A stretch of DNA of 37,139 bases from Planctomyces sp. SH-PL62. Its GTDB lineage: Bacteria; Planctomycetota; Planctomycetia; Planctomycetales; Planctomycetaceae. The number at the start of each line of letters is the position of its first letter. Position 1 is the stretch's first letter. The notes beneath the pieces were generated by a model. The model saw nothing but the letters and a program-made list of their open reading frames with translations. It had not been told where the DNA came from and did not search any database. The position numbers and the translations under genes are program-made. The DNA lies in assembly GCA_945905295.1 (NCBI GenBank), contig CAMDPX010000050.1:1-37139 (forward strand). The letters are read 5' to 3'. Of this stretch, positions 23,056 through 31,715 are shown in pieces.

Positions 23056-24408
23056 TCACGGTTGCTTCGTCTTCAACACCTGTTGGGTGTGTTGAGCGAT
23101 CATCAACTCTTCGTTGGTCGGGATGGCCCACGCGGAGACTCGGCTCGTCGAGCGTGAGAGGAGTGGGCCACCTTGCTCGTTGCTGGATTCATCGAAATCG
23201 AGGCCCAGCCAATTCGCGGCACGGCAGACTCGAGCACGAATCGATGGAGCGCGTTCTCCGATCCCGCCGGTGAAGACGAGCGCATCGAGTCCGCCGAGCG
23301 CGGCGGCGAGTGAGCCGATCTCGCGCGCGATGCGATAGACGAACAGCTCAATCGCCTCAGCAGCGTGAGCGTCGGTCGCCTCCCGATCCAACAGCGTGCG
23401 CATGTCGCTGGAAATTCCGGAGACACCCAGCAATCCGGACTCGTGTGTCAGCAGCCGCTCCAACGCGAGAGCATCCAGGCCATGATGGTTCATCAAATAG
23501 AGCAACACGCCTGGATCAATCGCACCGCAGCGCGTCCCCATCGGCAGGCCGTCGAGCGGCGTGAAGCCCATTGTCGTGGCGACGCTGACTCCGTCTCGCA
23601 ATGCGCATAAGCTCGCGCCATTGCCGAGATGCGCGACGATGACACGTTGGGTGGCACGCCCTGAGTCATCGAAGGGCGTGGTTGTTTCCCACGCCCTTCG
23701 CAAAGCCTCAGGGCGTGCCACCCCGTCGCCGGTTGTTGCCGACGCTGGCAGCGTCGGCCACGAGGCAACGTCCAGCAGTCGCGAGGCGACGTACTCGTAA
23801 GACAATCCGTGAAATCCATAGCGTTGGATGCCCGATTCCGTCAGTGCTCGTGGGATCGCGAACTGTTGAGCAACTGCCGGTTGAGTCCGATGAAACGACG
23901 TGTCGAAGCACGCGACCTGCGGCAGCGCCGGCGCGTGGTTCGCAACCGCTCGGATCGCCGCGAGGTTGTGCGGCTGATGCAACGGAGCCAGCGGCACGAG
24001 CGATTCCAAATCATTGAGCACGCCGTCGTCCACTCGCACCGGCTGAGTGAATTTCGTTCCGCCATGCACCACGCGATGCCCGGCCGCGACCAAACGCAGC
24101 TCGCCGAGAGCTCCCTGGCTTGTAGCCGAAGTCGTGAGACTTCGGTCCGAACTCTCACGAGTTCGGCTACCGCGTTGACCCCAGTCGAAAAGAAACTCGA
24201 TCGCGCCGGCATGTCCCAGTGCAGAACCCGCAGGCCAAGCGTGTTCGTCCACAACGCTTCCATGCTCATCGCGTGCGACAAATCGCGGTTCTGTCAGCAG
24301 CGACTCCAACTGACCGCGCAACAGCAACTCCGGCGGATCGCTATCGCGAAACACCGAAAACTTCAGGCTCGACGAGCCGGCATTCAAGATCAGGAGGGCA
24401 CCGGGCAT
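23056..24408 (-). CDS. ackA: Acetate kinase carrying three in-frame palindromic inserts
   Basis: AckA interconverts acetyl-phosphate plus ADP with acetate plus ATP. The frame encodes 450 residues against about 400 in the family. Key residues are intact: N9 in LILNAGSSSLKF, R112 in GHRVVHGG, D169 in FDTSFH, H200 in YGFHGLS, R293 in MGTRCGAIDPG, and the late E in TNEELMIA. Residues about 79-98 and 217-254 are extra and encoded by palindromic repeats. Both fall where family members have variable surface loops, so the enzyme is probably active. AckA and phosphoketolase in one block suggest a phosphoketolase-acetate route to ATP. The start at 24408 is preceded by the small frame at 24390-24518. 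Confidence 0.93.
   Translation of the reverse strand: MPGALLILNAGSSSLKFSVFRDSDPPELLLRGQLESLLTEPRFVARDEHGSVVDEHAWPAGSALGHAGAIEFLFDWGQRGSRTRESSDRSLTTSATSQGALGELRLVAAGHRVVHGGTKFTQPVRVDDGVLNDLESLVPLAPLHQPHNLAAIRAVANHAPALPQVACFDTSFHRTQPAVAQQFAIPRALTESGIQRYGFHGLSYEYVASRLLDVASWPTLPASATTGDGVARPEALRRAWETTTPFDDSGRATQRVIVAHLGNGASLCALRDGVSVATTMGFTPLDGLPMGTRCGAIDPGVLLYLMNHHGLDALALERLLTHESGLLGVSGISSDMRTLLDREATDAHAAEAIELFVYRIAREIGSLAAALGGLDALVFTGGIGERAPSIRARVCRAANWLGLDFDESSNEQGGPLLSRSTSRVSAWAIPTNEELMIAQHTQQVLKTKQP
23649..23723. repeat. In-frame palindromic repeat in ackA (GGGTGGCACGCCCTGAG family)
   Basis: Arms of about 33 bases pair around a short TTGTTT loop. The arm start GGGTGGCACGCCCTGAGTCA matches the element at 4281-4367. 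One arm has diverged (CTTCGCAAAGCCTCAGGG in place of CTTCGATGACTCAGGG). It encodes part of the extra loop near residues 229-254. Confidence 0.92.
23731..23769. repeat. In-frame short palindromic repeat in ackA (GCCGACGCTGGCAGCGTCGGC family)
   Basis: A perfect 9-bp hairpin, GCCGACGCT-GGC-AGCGTCGGC, sits inside weaker outer arms (GTTGTTGCC/GGCAAC). It lies directly beside the repeat at 23649-23723. A related family forms the outer element at 30405-30563. It encodes residues near 214-226. Confidence 0.85.
24121..24170. repeat. In-frame two-hairpin repeat in ackA (GTAGCCGAAGTC family)
   Basis: The outer arms GTAGCCGAA and TTCGGCTAC are perfect. They enclose two hairpins, CCGAAGTCGTGAGACTTCGG and CCGAACTCTCACGAGTTCGG, which differ by compensating changes. 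It encodes the extra Ser/Thr/Arg-rich residues at about 80-96. The same architecture is seen at 31649-31715. Confidence 0.9.
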
Positions 24409-24518
24409 GATTTGTCCAATTCACAGACGGCTTGATCCACGGACATAAGCCGGCCGAGATAGCCAACTCGCTCTTCCAAGCCCTCGGCTCGCAGCAGGTC
24501 GCGTCCATGTTCAATCAC
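24390..24518 (-). CDS. Possible small protein between phosphatase and ackA
   Basis: This 42-residue frame starts at a GTG whose last bases overlap the stop of the histidine phosphatase gene (GTGA). It ends 19 bases into ackA. The product begins VIEHGRDLLRAEGLEERVGY and ends in LDKSCPVPS. The overlap on both sides and the protein-like composition suggest coupled translation in an operon. No ribosome binding site is evident and no family is recognised. Confidence 0.4.
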   Translation of the reverse strand: MIEHGRDLLRAEGLEERVGYLGRLMSVDQAVCELDKSCPVPS

Positions 24519-25114
24519 GTCCCCACATGACGAGTTTCATTCCACAATTGAATCACCGGGCGAGACTGGTCGTTCTCGTACCCCAGGGCACTCAGACTGG
24601 CGGTGCTGAGCATGAGATACCGGCTCATGACCGTCAGTTCGAGACCAAGCCAGCGAGCGGCTAACACTCGAATGAAATGGCCGCTGGAAAACAGCAGCAC
24701 ATTGCCTGGAATCGCTCGGACTCGGCTCACCACGCGATCGGCCCGGGTACTGACTTGTTGCGTTGATTCGCCACCAGGGCAGCCATCGCGGAACAACTGC
24801 CACTCTGGGTGCTCTGCGTGGACCTCGGCGCTGCGACGACCTTCGTAATCTCCATAGTCCCATTCCACCAAGTCGCGATCCACCTCGGCCACTGGCCGAT
24901 AGCCAGACAATTCGCAGGTCCGAGCCGCACGTTGCAGCGGGCTGGTGAAGACCTTGGCGAAGCTCAATTCGTTGAGTCGAACGCCAAGTCGGCGCGCCGT
25001 CCGTTCGCCGCGCTCCGTCAGCGGAAGATCAGTCAGCCCTGTGTATTGGCCCGACAGGCTCCAGGCGGTCTCACCGTGTCGCGCCAAATAGACAACCTGC
25101 AGCGCTTCGCTCAT
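24515..25114 (-). CDS. Histidine phosphatase family protein (phosphoglycerate mutase-like)
   Basis: This is a cytosolic enzyme of 199 residues in the His-phosphatase (PGAM) superfamily. The catalytic motif YLARHGETAW places R12, H13, G14 and E15. The second set of residues includes VFTSPLQRAARTCELS and the late His in LLFSSGHFIRVLAARWLGLE. The size and lack of a large insert argue against a glycolytic mutase and fit a broad-range or sugar-phosphate phosphatase. The substrate is unknown, but it is in the carbon-storage block, between glgP and ackA. The ATG at 25114 has GGAGAG seven bases upstream. Confidence 0.9.
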   Translation of the reverse strand: MSEALQVVYLARHGETAWSLSGQYTGLTDLPLTERGERTARRLGVRLNELSFAKVFTSPLQRAARTCELSGYRPVAEVDRDLVEWDYGDYEGRRSAEVHAEHPEWQLFRDGCPGGESTQQVSTRADRVVSRVRAIPGNVLLFSSGHFIRVLAARWLGLELTVMSRYLMLSTASLSALGYENDQSRPVIQLWNETRHVGT

Positions 25115-25190
25115 GACGTCTCTCCATCGTTGGGTTTCTGTCCGCGGCGACGAAAACAACCACTGCGTGTTTTGCGAGAGATCTGCGTTT

Positions 25191-25258
25191 CATTCGTGCT
25201 CTCTTTGATTCGCGCGGCCTTCAGGAATTGGCCGCGCGAATCAAAGGGAGCGCGAATG
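25191..25258. repeat. Palindromic repeat between glgP and the histidine phosphatase
   Basis: Arms of 29 bases (25191-25219 and 25230-25258) pair with two mismatches; their core is TTTGATTCGCGCGGCC against GGCCGCGCGAATCAAA. It belongs to none of the other families in the window, although the layout resembles 33353-33420. Confidence 0.9.
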
Positions 25259-25339
25259 AGCCGAGATCCCAACCCTTCGAACACGCGGAATCATCTTTCC
25301 TCGCCGCCTCATCATCTTCAGTTGGTATTTATCGTTTGA

Positions 25340-27826
25340 TCATTCCACTGGACATGGAGTCGCGTTCCAGATTTCCGCAGCGTACTCGGCAATGGTGCGA
25401 TCGCTGGAGAACTTTCCAGAACAGGCCACGTTGAGAATCGCCTTTCGTGTCCAGGCATCGGGATCGGAGTACAACTCGCCGAGTCGCTGTTGGGTCTGAG
25501 CATACGAAGTCAGGTCCGCTAAGTGCCGGAAGTAGTCGCCGCGATCGAGCAGGGTCTCGCGGATCGGAGCGAAGACCCCCGGTTCCGTGCGGCTGAAGTG
25601 GCCGTTGAAGATCAGGTCGAGAGCGGCTTTCGTCTCCGGTTCGTTTTCGTAGTGCCAGCGCGGGTCGTAGAAGTACACGCTGCGGCTGTTCGCGACTTGG
25701 TCGGCAGTCAGGCCGAACAGGAAGAAGTTCTCTTCCCCCGCTTCTTCGGCCATCTCGATGGTGGCTCCGTCGCGCGTGCCGATCGTCAGAGCGCCATTCA
25801 TCATGAACTTCATGTTGCCCGTGCCGCTCGCCTCGTAGCCGGCCGTCGAGATTTGTTCGGAGACGTCGCTGGCCGGAATCAACCGCTCGGCCAGCGAGAC
25901 GTTGTAGTTCGGCAGGAACACGACCTTGATACGCCCGCGAGTGGCAGGATCTGCGTCGATGACTCGGCCCACGTTGTTGATCAGCTTGATGATCAGCTTG
26001 GCCAGGGTGTATGCCGGAGCCGCTTTGCCGGCGAAGAAGAACGTGCGCGGCGGGATCGCCAGCGATGGGTTCGCTCGCAACCGGTTGTAGAGCACGATCA
26101 CATGCAGCACGTTGAGCAACTGCCGCTTGTACTCGTGAATCCGTTTGATCTGGCTATCGAAGATCGTGCTCGGATCGACGATCTGCCCCGTCGTAGCCTT
26201 GATCCAGTTCGCGAATCGTTCTTTGGCCGCCTGCTTGGTTTGGCGGAATCGCGTGCGAAACGCCGCATCGTCGGCGAGCGGTTGCAGGCGGCGCAGTTCG
26301 CTGAGGTCGGTGATCCAGCGGTCGCCGATCGACTCGGTGATCAACGCGGAGAGGTCTTGGTTTGCCGCCAACAGCCAGCGACGCGGAGTCACTCCGTTCG
26401 TCTTGTTGTTGAATCGTTCGGGGTACAACTCCGCAAAGTCTTTCACCACGCGAGTTCGCAGCAGGTCCGAATGAATCTGCGACACGCCATTCGTGCTGTG
26501 AGTGCCGACGATGGCGAGGTTTGCCATGCGGACATGACGCTCGCCCTGTTCCTCGATCAGGCTCACGCGCCGCACGCGGCTGACGTCGCCGGGATATCGC
26601 TGCTGCACGTTGTCGAGGAACCGGTGGTTGATCTCGTACACAATCTCCAGCAGTCGCGGGCAAACCAACTCAAAGAATCGCACGGGCCATTTTTCGAGAG
26701 CCTCCGGCAGCAACGTGTGATTCGTGTAGGCCAGCGTACGGACGGTGAGATCCCACGCCTCGTCCCAGCCAAGCTTGGCTTCGTCGAGCAGAATGCGCAT
26801 CAACTCGGCGACCGCCATCGCCGGATGCGTGTCGTTGAGCTGAATCGCCACCTTGTCCGGCAGTAGTCGCCAATCGTTGTTGGAACATCGGAAGCGAGTC
26901 ACGATGTCGCTCAACGAACAGCAGACCAGAAAAAACTCTTGGACGAATCGCAGCGCCTGCCCGGCTCGCGTCGAATCATCGGGATACAGCACGCGAGTGA
27001 CCGTCTCGGCCAGCACACGGTCCACAATGGCACCGACGAAGTCGCCGGTGCTGAACTCGCCGAAATCAAAGTGGTCGGGCGTCGCCGAGCCCCACAGTCG
27101 CAGCGTGTTGATCGTCCGGCCGCCGTAGCCGACAACAGGCCGGTCATACGGAATGCCGAGCAGCGGCGTCGTGTGTCCGGGAGTGGCACACAACACACCG
27201 TTCTCCAAATGGAACGAACAACCGACCGACAACTGCACCGTCTCGCGCGGACGAGTCACCTCCCACGGATCGGGCTGAGCGAGCCAGTGGTCCGGGTGCG
27301 CGATCTGGAATCCATTCTCGATCGACTGCCGGAAGATGCCGTATTCGTACCGCAGACCGTAACCCATCGCCGGAATCTGGAGCGTCGCCAGCGAGTCAAT
27401 GAAACACACCGCCAGCCGCCCCAGCCCGCCGTTGCCCAGGCCAGCATCCGGTTCGGTTTCGATGACTTCCTTCCAATCCTGCCGCGGGTCCGACTGCAAG
27501 TCGTCGCGCACGAATTGCTCGGCCCCCAGGTTGATGATGTTGTTGACCAACGTGCGGCCGATCAGGAACTCCATCGAGAGGTAATACACTCGCTTCGGGT
27601 TCTCCGAGTCGTGCGTCTGCTGCGTCAACAGCCAGCGCTGCGTGAGCAGATCGCGCAACGAGCGTGCCACCGCCTCAAATCGTTCGCGCTGGCTGGCCTC
27701 TTCCGGCGACACCACATGATCGAACACGAGATGCCGGTCGTAGTGTTCGTGATCCGCTTGGTCCGTGAAGCGGAACGTTCCGCATTCGTACTGCTGGAGA
27801 TTCTTCGGTGCCGATGTCGTTGTCAT
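25340..27826 (-). CDS. glgP: Glycogen/alpha-glucan phosphorylase
   Basis: GlgP removes glucose from glycogen ends as glucose-1-phosphate, with pyridoxal phosphate as cofactor. The 828 residues match the family (about 800-840). The N-terminal region has YYLSMEFLIGRTLVNNI and the GNGGLGRLAVCFIDSLATL segment. The PLP lysine is K673 in EASGTGNMKFMMNGALT. ATP-type allosteric extensions are not obvious. I chose the ATG at 27826; starts further upstream run into the repeat at 27853-27899. It sits between phosphoketolase and the phosphatase on the same strand and gives glucose-1-phosphate for the same route. Confidence 0.96.
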   Translation of the reverse strand: MTTTSAPKNLQQYECGTFRFTDQADHEHYDRHLVFDHVVSPEEASQRERFEAVARSLRDLLTQRWLLTQQTHDSENPKRVYYLSMEFLIGRTLVNNIINLGAEQFVRDDLQSDPRQDWKEVIETEPDAGLGNGGLGRLAVCFIDSLATLQIPAMGYGLRYEYGIFRQSIENGFQIAHPDHWLAQPDPWEVTRPRETVQLSVGCSFHLENGVLCATPGHTTPLLGIPYDRPVVGYGGRTINTLRLWGSATPDHFDFGEFSTGDFVGAIVDRVLAETVTRVLYPDDSTRAGQALRFVQEFFLVCCSLSDIVTRFRCSNNDWRLLPDKVAIQLNDTHPAMAVAELMRILLDEAKLGWDEAWDLTVRTLAYTNHTLLPEALEKWPVRFFELVCPRLLEIVYEINHRFLDNVQQRYPGDVSRVRRVSLIEEQGERHVRMANLAIVGTHSTNGVSQIHSDLLRTRVVKDFAELYPERFNNKTNGVTPRRWLLAANQDLSALITESIGDRWITDLSELRRLQPLADDAAFRTRFRQTKQAAKERFANWIKATTGQIVDPSTIFDSQIKRIHEYKRQLLNVLHVIVLYNRLRANPSLAIPPRTFFFAGKAAPAYTLAKLIIKLINNVGRVIDADPATRGRIKVVFLPNYNVSLAERLIPASDVSEQISTAGYEASGTGNMKFMMNGALTIGTRDGATIEMAEEAGEENFFLFGLTADQVANSRSVYFYDPRWHYENEPETKAALDLIFNGHFSRTEPGVFAPIRETLLDRGDYFRHLADLTSYAQTQQRLGELYSDPDAWTRKAILNVACSGKFSSDRTIAEYAAEIWNATPCPVE

Positions 27827-27852
27827 GGAATGGTCTCGTCGCATGGCGTTCT

Positions 27853-27899
27853 GTAGGTGGGATTCCATCCCGACTCGTCGGGACAGAGTCCCAACCTAC
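27853..27899. repeat. Palindromic repeat between xfp and glgP (GTAGGTTGGGACT family)
   Basis: The arms GTAGGTGGGATTCCATCCCG and CGGGACAGAGTCCCAACCTA pair with mismatches. The first arm itself folds as GGGATTCCATCCC and the second as GGGACAGAGTCCC. A longer copy is at 31490-31550. It nearly fills the 85-base gap. Confidence 0.87.
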
Positions 27900-27911
27900 G
27901 TTGACGCGTCG

Positions 27912-30371
27912 CTACACGTTGTCGCCTCCTGTGGAAGTGCGGCCTTTCGTCGTCGGTGCTTGTTGGCTCCATCTCCAGCCGGCGATTTCCGGCATGTCGT
28001 CGCCGTATTTGGCGACGTACTGCTTGTGTTCGAGCAGCTTGTCGCGGAGTGCTTGCTTCGCGTAAGCGGCTCGCGAGGCGAGTTGCGGGACGCGGTCGAT
28101 GACGTCGTTGACCAGCGAGAAGCGATCCATATCGTTCATCACCACGATGTCGAACGGCGTGGTGGTCGTGCCTTCCTCTTTGAAGCCGCGGACGTGCAAG
28201 TTCGAGTGTCCGGTGCGGCGATACGTCAACCGGTGAATCAGCCACGGATAGCCGTGGAAGGCGAAGATGACCGGTTTGTCCGTCGTGAAGATCGCATCGT
28301 ATTCGTGGTCGGACAGACCGTGCGGATGCTCTTTCGGTGGTTGCAGCTTCATCAGATCGACCACGTTGACCACTCGGATCTTCAGGTCGGGGACGTGCTT
28401 TCGCAGCAGTTCGACGGCGGCCAGCGTTTCGAGTGTCGGGACGTCGCCGCAGCAGGCCATGACGACATCCGGTTCGCCCCCTTTGTCGTTCGAGGCGAAT
28501 TCCCAGATGCCGATGCCGGCCGTGCAGTGCTTGATGGCTTGGTCCATCGTCAGCCACTGCGGAGCTTGTTGCTTGCCCGCCACGATCACGTTGACGTAGT
28601 TGCGGCTGCGGAGGCAGTGGTCGGTGACGCTCAGCAGCGTGTTCGCGTCGGGTGGCAGGTACACGCGGACGACCTCGGCCTTTTTATTGACGACGTGGTC
28701 GAGGAAGCCGGGGTCTTGGTGCGAGAGGCCGTTGTGATCCTGCCGCCAGACGTGCGAGCTGAGCAGATAATTCAGCGACGCGACCGGCCGCCGCCACGGA
28801 ATGTGGTTGCACGTCTTCAACCACTTCGCGTGCTGGTTGAACATCGAATCGATGATGTGAATGAACGCCTCATAGCACGAGAAGAACCCGTGCCGCCCGG
28901 TGAGCAGATAGCCTTCCAGCCAGCCCTGGCATTGATGCTCGCTGAGCACTTCCATCACGCGGCCGTCCGGCGAGAGGTGATCGTCTTCGGGCAGAATGTC
29001 CGCAACGTAGCAGCGGTTCGTCACCTCCAGCACGTCCTGCCAGCGGTTCGAGTTGTTTTCGTCGGGGCTGAAGACTCGAAAATTCTTGGCGTCGAGATTC
29101 AGCTTCATCACGTCGCGCAGGAACGTCCCCATGTGGCGCGTCGCTTCGGCATCGACCGCACCGGGCTTCGGCACCTTGACCTCGTACTTGCGGAAGTCCG
29201 GCATCTTCAAATCGCGCAGCAGCAGTCCGCCATTCGCGTGCGGGTTGTCGCTCATGCGGCGATGGCCGGTCGGAGCGATCGCGGCGATCTCCGGCTTGAG
29301 CTTGCCACTGGCATCGAACAACTCGGTGGGCCGATACGATTTCATCCACTCTTCGAGAATCTTGACGTGGCCTGGCGAGTCCATGTTCCCCATTGGAACT
29401 TGATGCGCACGCCAATAGCCCTCAGCCTTCTTGCCGTCGATTTCGGCCGGACAGGTCCAACCCTTGGGACTGCGGACCACGATCATCGGCCACGCGGGAC
29501 GCCCCTGAAATCCCTTCTTGCCGCGAGACTCCGCCCAGATCCGTTTGATCTCGGCAGTCGCCTCGTCCATCACCGCCGCCATCTGCTGGTGCATCGCTTC
29601 CGGCTCGTGACCTTCGACGTAGTACGGCTTGTAGCCGTAGCCCTCGAACAACTTCGTCAGTTCTTCCTTCGGGATGCGAGCCAGAAAGCACGGGTTCGCG
29701 ATCTTGTAGCCGTTGAGATGCAGGATCGGCAGCACCGCCCCGTCGCGTTCCGGGTTGAGAAACTTGTTCGAGTGCCAACCGGTCGCGAGCGGCCCTGTCT
29801 CCGCCTCGCCGTCGCCGATAACGCAGGCCACGATCAAATCGGGATTGTCGAACGCCGCTCCGAACGCGTGCGACAAGGCGTAACCCAACTCGCCCCCTTC
29901 GTGAATCGAGCCGGGTGTCTCGGGCGCGACGTGACTGGGAATGCCGCCGGGAAAGCTGAACTGCGTAAACAGCCGCTTCATCCCTTCTTCGTCTTGGCCG
30001 ATGTTGGGATAGACCTCGCTGTACGTTCCTTCGAGATACGCATGCGCGACCAGCGCCGGCCCACCGTGCCCCGGCCCGATGATGTAGATCATGTTGAGAT
30101 CATCGCGCTTGATGACGCGGTTCAAATGCACGTACATGAAATTCAAACCGGGTGTCGTCCCCCAGTGCCCGACCAACCGCGGCTTGACGTGCTCTCGCTT
30201 CAGCGGCTTCTTCAGCAGCGGGTTGTCGAACAGATAAATCTGCCCGACCGAGAGATAGTTGGATGCTCGCCAGTAAGCGTCCAACAACTTCAACTCGCTC
30301 GCCGAGAGCGGCCCGGTGATCTTCTTCGCGTGAGTTGAGCGAGGCTTCGTGTTCTTCGACGAGATAATCAT
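27912..30371 (-). CDS. xfp: Phosphoketolase (xylulose-5-phosphate/fructose-6-phosphate)
   Basis: This thiamine-diphosphate enzyme splits xylulose-5-P or fructose-6-P with phosphate to give acetyl-phosphate and a C3 or C4 sugar phosphate. The 819 residues match the family (790-830). Typical motifs are [40 protein letters not shown], the TPP-binding [20 protein letters not shown], and the following ILHLNGYKI. The C-terminal part shows the [17 protein letters not shown] and [15 protein letters not shown] segments. I chose the ATG at 30371 because the upstream frame is translated repeat sequence (30405-30563). It belongs with ackA, which uses acetyl-phosphate. Confidence 0.97.
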   Translation of the reverse strand: MIISSKNTKPRSTHAKKITGPLSASELKLLDAYWRASNYLSVGQIYLFDNPLLKKPLKREHVKPRLVGHWGTTPGLNFMYVHLNRVIKRDDLNMIYIIGPGHGGPALVAHAYLEGTYSEVYPNIGQDEEGMKRLFTQFSFPGGIPSHVAPETPGSIHEGGELGYALSHAFGAAFDNPDLIVACVIGDGEAETGPLATGWHSNKFLNPERDGAVLPILHLNGYKIANPCFLARIPKEELTKLFEGYGYKPYYVEGHEPEAMHQQMAAVMDEATAEIKRIWAESRGKKGFQGRPAWPMIVVRSPKGWTCPAEIDGKKAEGYWRAHQVPMGNMDSPGHVKILEEWMKSYRPTELFDASGKLKPEIAAIAPTGHRRMSDNPHANGGLLLRDLKMPDFRKYEVKVPKPGAVDAEATRHMGTFLRDVMKLNLDAKNFRVFSPDENNSNRWQDVLEVTNRCYVADILPEDDHLSPDGRVMEVLSEHQCQGWLEGYLLTGRHGFFSCYEAFIHIIDSMFNQHAKWLKTCNHIPWRRPVASLNYLLSSHVWRQDHNGLSHQDPGFLDHVVNKKAEVVRVYLPPDANTLLSVTDHCLRSRNYVNVIVAGKQQAPQWLTMDQAIKHCTAGIGIWEFASNDKGGEPDVVMACCGDVPTLETLAAVELLRKHVPDLKIRVVNVVDLMKLQPPKEHPHGLSDHEYDAIFTTDKPVIFAFHGYPWLIHRLTYRRTGHSNLHVRGFKEEGTTTTPFDIVVMNDMDRFSLVNDVIDRVPQLASRAAYAKQALRDKLLEHKQYVAKYGDDMPEIAGWRWSQQAPTTKGRTSTGGDNV

Positions 30372-30404
30372 TCGGATTTCTTTGGGCTTGAGATGAGAGA
30401 GTTG

Positions 30405-30563
30405 TCGTGGCGGACGCTGCCAGCGTCCACCGTCTGAAATTCCTGGCGAGCCGGGCGGCGTCAGCCCCCGGACGATTATTAACTGCAATGAACCGTCCGG
30501 GGACTGACGCCCTCCGGCTCGCCTGTGACCATGCTTCACCGATGCTGGCAGCATCGGCCACGA
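30405..30563. repeat. Outer palindrome between ppk2 and xfp, holding another repeat in its loop
   Basis: The end hairpins GGACGCTGCCAGCGTCC (left) and CGATGCTGGCAGCATCG (right) and the closing arms TCGTGGC/GCCACGA define one two-hairpin element. Its loop contains the separate palindrome at 30445-30523. The family is related to the hairpin at 23731-23769. Confidence 0.85.
30445..30523. repeat. Nested palindromic repeat (GGCGAGCCGGGCGGCGTC family)
   Basis: Arms of 30 bases start GGCGAGCCGGGCGGCGTCAG and end CTGACGCCCTCCGGCTCGCC, with few mismatches and an AT-rich loop (ATTATTAACTGCAATGAA). It lies inside the element at 30405-30563. Confidence 0.9.
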
Positions 30564-30564
30564 A

Positions 30565-31470
30565 TCATTTCGTTCCCAGCAGCGTGTCGCGGACCTCGGC
30601 CAGTTCTTTGCGTTTGGCCGCGTCCACTTTCGGGAAGTGCAGATCGAGTGACGAGAGTGCGTCGATCACCGCAGCGGCGACGACCGTGCGCGTGAACCAT
30701 TTGTTGTCGGCCGGGACCACGTACCACGGTGAGTCCTTCGTCGCGGTGTTCCGGATCGTGTCCTCGTAGGCGTCCATGTAGTCGCCCCACAGCTCGCGCT
30801 CGGTCGCATCGGCAGACGAAAACTTCCAGTTCTTCTCCGGTTCGTCGAGCCGGCTGAGGAACCGCTTGAGTTGTTCCTTCTTCGAGACGTGCAGAAAGAA
30901 CTTCCGCACGATCACACCGTTTCGCGTGAGGTACTTCTCGAAGTTGCTGATGTCCTCGAATCGGTCTTTCCAGATGTGCTTTGTGATGACCTGCGGTGGC
31001 AGCTTTTGATTGGCGAGATACTCCGGATGCACCCGCACGACGAGCGTCTCTTCGTAGTACGAGCGATTGAAGATGCCGATCCGGCCGCGCTCCGGCAGAC
31101 ACCTCATGCAACGCCACAGATAATCGTGATCGAGCTCTTCGCTCGTCGGCGCTTTGAAGGAAAAGACTTGGCAGCCCTGCGGATTGACCCCTGACATGAC
31201 ATGCTTGATCGCCCCGTCCTTTCCGGCCGCGTCCATCGCTTGAAAGATCAACAACACCGACCAGCGGTCTTGGGCATAAAGCATCTCCTGTAACCCGGTG
31301 AGCGCCGCGATTCCCTCCTGCAACGCTTCCTCCGCTTGCGGCTTGTGCTCCTCCTTCAGCCATGCCGTGTCACCGGGGTCGATGTCTTTGAGCCGAAACT
31401 TTTTCCCGTCGGTGATGCAGAAGCGATCCGCCAACTTGTGTGCCTGATCGAGCAGTTCTTTGCGTTTCAT
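30565..31470 (-). CDS. ppk2: Polyphosphate kinase 2 family protein
   Basis: PPK2 enzymes transfer phosphate between polyphosphate and nucleotides. The 301 residues contain the Walker A-like loop [16 protein letters not shown] (K84), the lid region [20 protein letters not shown], and the Walker B-like [19 protein letters not shown]. The sequence resembles class III members, which can phosphorylate both AMP and ADP, but class is inferred from pattern only. I chose the ATG at 31470; the open frame continues upstream through the repeat at 31490-31550, which is not credible coding sequence. The gene is in line with xfp and the amylase. Confidence 0.94.
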   Translation of the reverse strand: MKRKELLDQAHKLADRFCITDGKKFRLKDIDPGDTAWLKEEHKPQAEEALQEGIAALTGLQEMLYAQDRWSVLLIFQAMDAAGKDGAIKHVMSGVNPQGCQVFSFKAPTSEELDHDYLWRCMRCLPERGRIGIFNRSYYEETLVVRVHPEYLANQKLPPQVITKHIWKDRFEDISNFEKYLTRNGVIVRKFFLHVSKKEQLKRFLSRLDEPEKNWKFSSADATERELWGDYMDAYEDTIRNTATKDSPWYVVPADNKWFTRTVVAAAVIDALSSLDLHFPKVDAAKRKELAEVRDTLLGTK

Positions 31471-31489
31471 GGTGAGCTTTCTGAGTCTT

Positions 31490-31550
31490 GTAGGTTGGGA
31501 CTTTGTCCCGACCATTTGGCATTTCCGGTCGGGACGGAGTCCCAACCTAC
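31490..31550. repeat. Palindromic repeat upstream of ppk2 (GTAGGTTGGGACT family)
   Basis: The arms GTAGGTTGGGACTTTGTCCC and GGGACGGAGTCCCAACCTAC are nearly perfect inverted copies, each with its own hairpin (GGGACTTTGTCCC; GGGACGGAGTCCC). It is the second copy of the family at 27853-27899 and lies just upstream of the chosen ppk2 start. Confidence 0.92.
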
Positions 31551-31648
31551 GTGCCGATGTGCAATCCGAGCGGTGCGGGGCTCGGCATCTCATGATGGTT
31601 CAGAGTTGCTCATCAGAATGTGACACCATCCATTGTTCAGGGCACGGT

Positions 31649-31715
31649 CGTAGCCGCGTTCGCCAGAACGCGGGTTTGCTCGGCGTTCACCCGCACTCTG
31701 GCGAGTGCGGCTACG
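31649..31715. repeat. Two-hairpin repeat overlapping the stop codon of the amylase gene
   Basis: The outer arms CGTAGCCG/CGGCTACG enclose the hairpins CCGCGTTCGCCAGAACGCGG and CCGCACTCTGGCGAGTGCGG. The CTA of the right arm is the reverse complement of the amylase stop TAG at 31713-31711. The architecture equals that at 24121-24170. Confidence 0.92.

Noticed and set aside
25523..26866. A 447-codon plus-strand frame
   Set aside because: It is antisense to glgP, which is well supported, and its translation looks like a shadow.
27765..30338. An open frame of 857 codons on the plus strand
   Set aside because: It lies antisense to phosphoketolase and the end of glgP, both with clear motifs. Its translation is rich in Arg, Val, His and Asp and has no family features, as expected from the complement of GC-rich genes.
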